NCBI GenBank assembly: GCA_934141445.1
Contig: CAKPCF010000018.1
Coordinates: forward strand, 1-33,150
DNA length: 33,150 nt
Origin: an uncultured Clostridia bacterium
GTDB lineage: Bacteria > Bacillota > Clostridia > TANB77 > CAG-508
Reading direction: 5' to 3'
Position numbers and translations under genes: made by a program. Below, one piece after another: positions 32,490-33,150 of this stretch. Below the pieces are notes generated by a model, which was given only the letters and a program-made list of their open reading frames with translations, was not told where the DNA came from and made no database searches. Position 1 is the first letter of the stretch, and every line of letters starts with the position of its first letter.

Positions 32490-32587
32490 ATATAGAGATA
32501 GATAATATATGTATCTAACTTGAATTTTAAATTTTAATTATATTTTAGTAATGAAGTGTAAATACTGTAAAAAAATAGAAAAAGTGG

Positions 32588-32616
32588 TTGACATTGACTT
32601 ATTAGCGTAGTATAAT
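32588..32616 (+). promoter_or_regulatory. Consensus promoter of the S10 ribosomal operon
   Basis: TTGACA (32588-32593), 17 bases, TATAAT (32611-32616). Both boxes and the spacing are perfect, as expected for a ribosomal operon. Confidence 0.9.
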
Positions 32617-32622
32617 TGTTAT

Positions 32623-32884
32623 TGCGTAAGATAAAGCGAAGAAGCAGAATGTGGCTACATCTTAAATATTAAGGTGGAGGGAACTTCTGTGGAGTATGTC
32701 TTGGCTTAGACCTAGGCGATAAGTTTGATAAAAGCACTAACTTATCCAAAGCAATTTAGATTTTTCAATGATATTATTGATACTAAAGAGAGCCTTGGAT
32801 TTAAAAATGGGATTAAAAGAAACACCAGGGTGCGTTGATAACTTGTTGTTAGCCGTAACAAAAATTTTAAGGAGGGAAAATTAA
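32623..32884 (+). promoter_or_regulatory. Structured leader of the S10 ribosomal operon
   Basis: A long untranslated leader of about 260 bases between the promoter and rpsJ. It contains at least one clear helix, GATAAGTT (32718-32725) with AACTTATC (32739-32746), and others are likely. Firmicutes S10 operons carry an L4-binding leader that terminates transcription when L4 is in excess; position and size agree, but I cannot confirm the fold and see no strong terminator. No protein-coding frame was found in it. The 98 bases before the promoter (32490-32587) show nothing definite. Confidence 0.6.
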
Positions 32885-33150
32885 ATGGCAACATCAAACA
32901 CAAAAGTAGGAAGCGACAAAATAAGAATCAGACTAAAAGCTTATGATTATGTTGTTTTAGATCAGTCTGCTGAAAAAATAGTAGATACTGCTAAAAGAAC
33001 AGGAGCTAAAGTTTCTGGTCCAGTTCCACTTCCAACAGAAAAAGAAATCGTAACAATTTTACGTTCTCCACATAAACACAAAGATTCAAGAGAACAATTT
33101 GAAATGAGAACACACAAAAGAGTTATTGATATTCTTTATCCAACACAAAA
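32885..33150 (+). CDS. rpsJ: Ribosomal protein S10, 3' truncated by the window
   Basis: First gene of the S10 ribosomal operon; binds 16S rRNA in the small subunit and also serves with NusB in antitermination. 88 codons are visible of about 105. The core is unmistakable: DKIRIRLKAYDYVVLDQSAE, KIVDTAKRTGAKVSGPVPLP, TEKEIVTILRSPHKHKDSRE, QFEMRTHKRVIDI. The N-terminus has about seven extra residues (MATSNTKVGS) before the usual KIRIRLKAYD start. AAGGAGGG precedes the ATG. The frame runs off the right edge. Confidence 0.97.
   Translation, partial: MATSNTKVGSDKIRIRLKAYDYVVLDQSAEKIVDTAKRTGAKVSGPVPLPTEKEIVTILRSPHKHKDSREQFEMRTHKRVIDILYPTQ

Noticed and set aside
32490..32587. Small gene before the S10 promoter
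   Set aside because: No start with a ribosome site and many stops in all frames.

Overview
The window is a chromosomal stretch of a low-GC, endospore-type Clostridia bacterium using the standard bacterial code (TGA is used as a stop). Pointers are the very AT-rich coding sequence, strong AGGAGG-type ribosome sites, tRNA-responsive T-box leaders before valS and glyS, spoVT with a sigma-G-like promoter, a Spo0A-type DNA-binding domain, and class 1B PyrD/PyrK. The mix (short alanyl-tRNA synthetase, soluble AgrC-like kinase) resembles uncultured gut Clostridia, but I cannot name a species.

Layout. 1-4363: a cut-off coiled-coil gene, an alpha/beta hydrolase, then a close-packed set handling nucleotides: a helix-hairpin-helix glycosylase-like protein, a HAM1-like NTP pyrophosphatase, a flavin split-barrel protein, a HAD nucleotidase, a YjjX-type NTPase and a Nudix hydrolase. 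4375-4741: a reversed small-gene cassette with clearly higher GC, a perfect promoter, a strong ribosome site and a terminator. 4898-6831: an unknown 400-residue protein and a peptidoglycan-peptidase-like protein. 7081-8759: ECF sigma factor plus membrane anti-sigma-like protein. 8820-11097: a small secreted protein, then a divergent pair of a degenerate Spo0A-like regulator and a soluble GHKL kinase. 11195-16545: pyrimidine operon pyrC-pyrF-(aldose epimerase)-pyrK-pyrD, with pyrD fused in frame behind a phospholipase-like domain. 16628-23256: small membrane protein, valine T-box, unknown gene, valS, comF-type gene and a KAP-like P-loop NTPase. 23257-31588: spoVT, alaS, a sortase, glycine T-box, glyS, an orphan histidine kinase and a membrane protein. 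31671-33150: a long hairpin, a CoaE-like kinase, and the start of the S10 ribosomal operon (leader plus partial rpsJ).

How it works together. The right two thirds is mostly housekeeping (pyrimidine synthesis, tRNA charging, ribosome, sporulation regulation). The left part is more accessory in character: gene remnants, a nucleotide-sanitising cluster and the foreign-looking small-gene cassette. No CRISPR array, tRNA, rRNA or intact transposase was seen.
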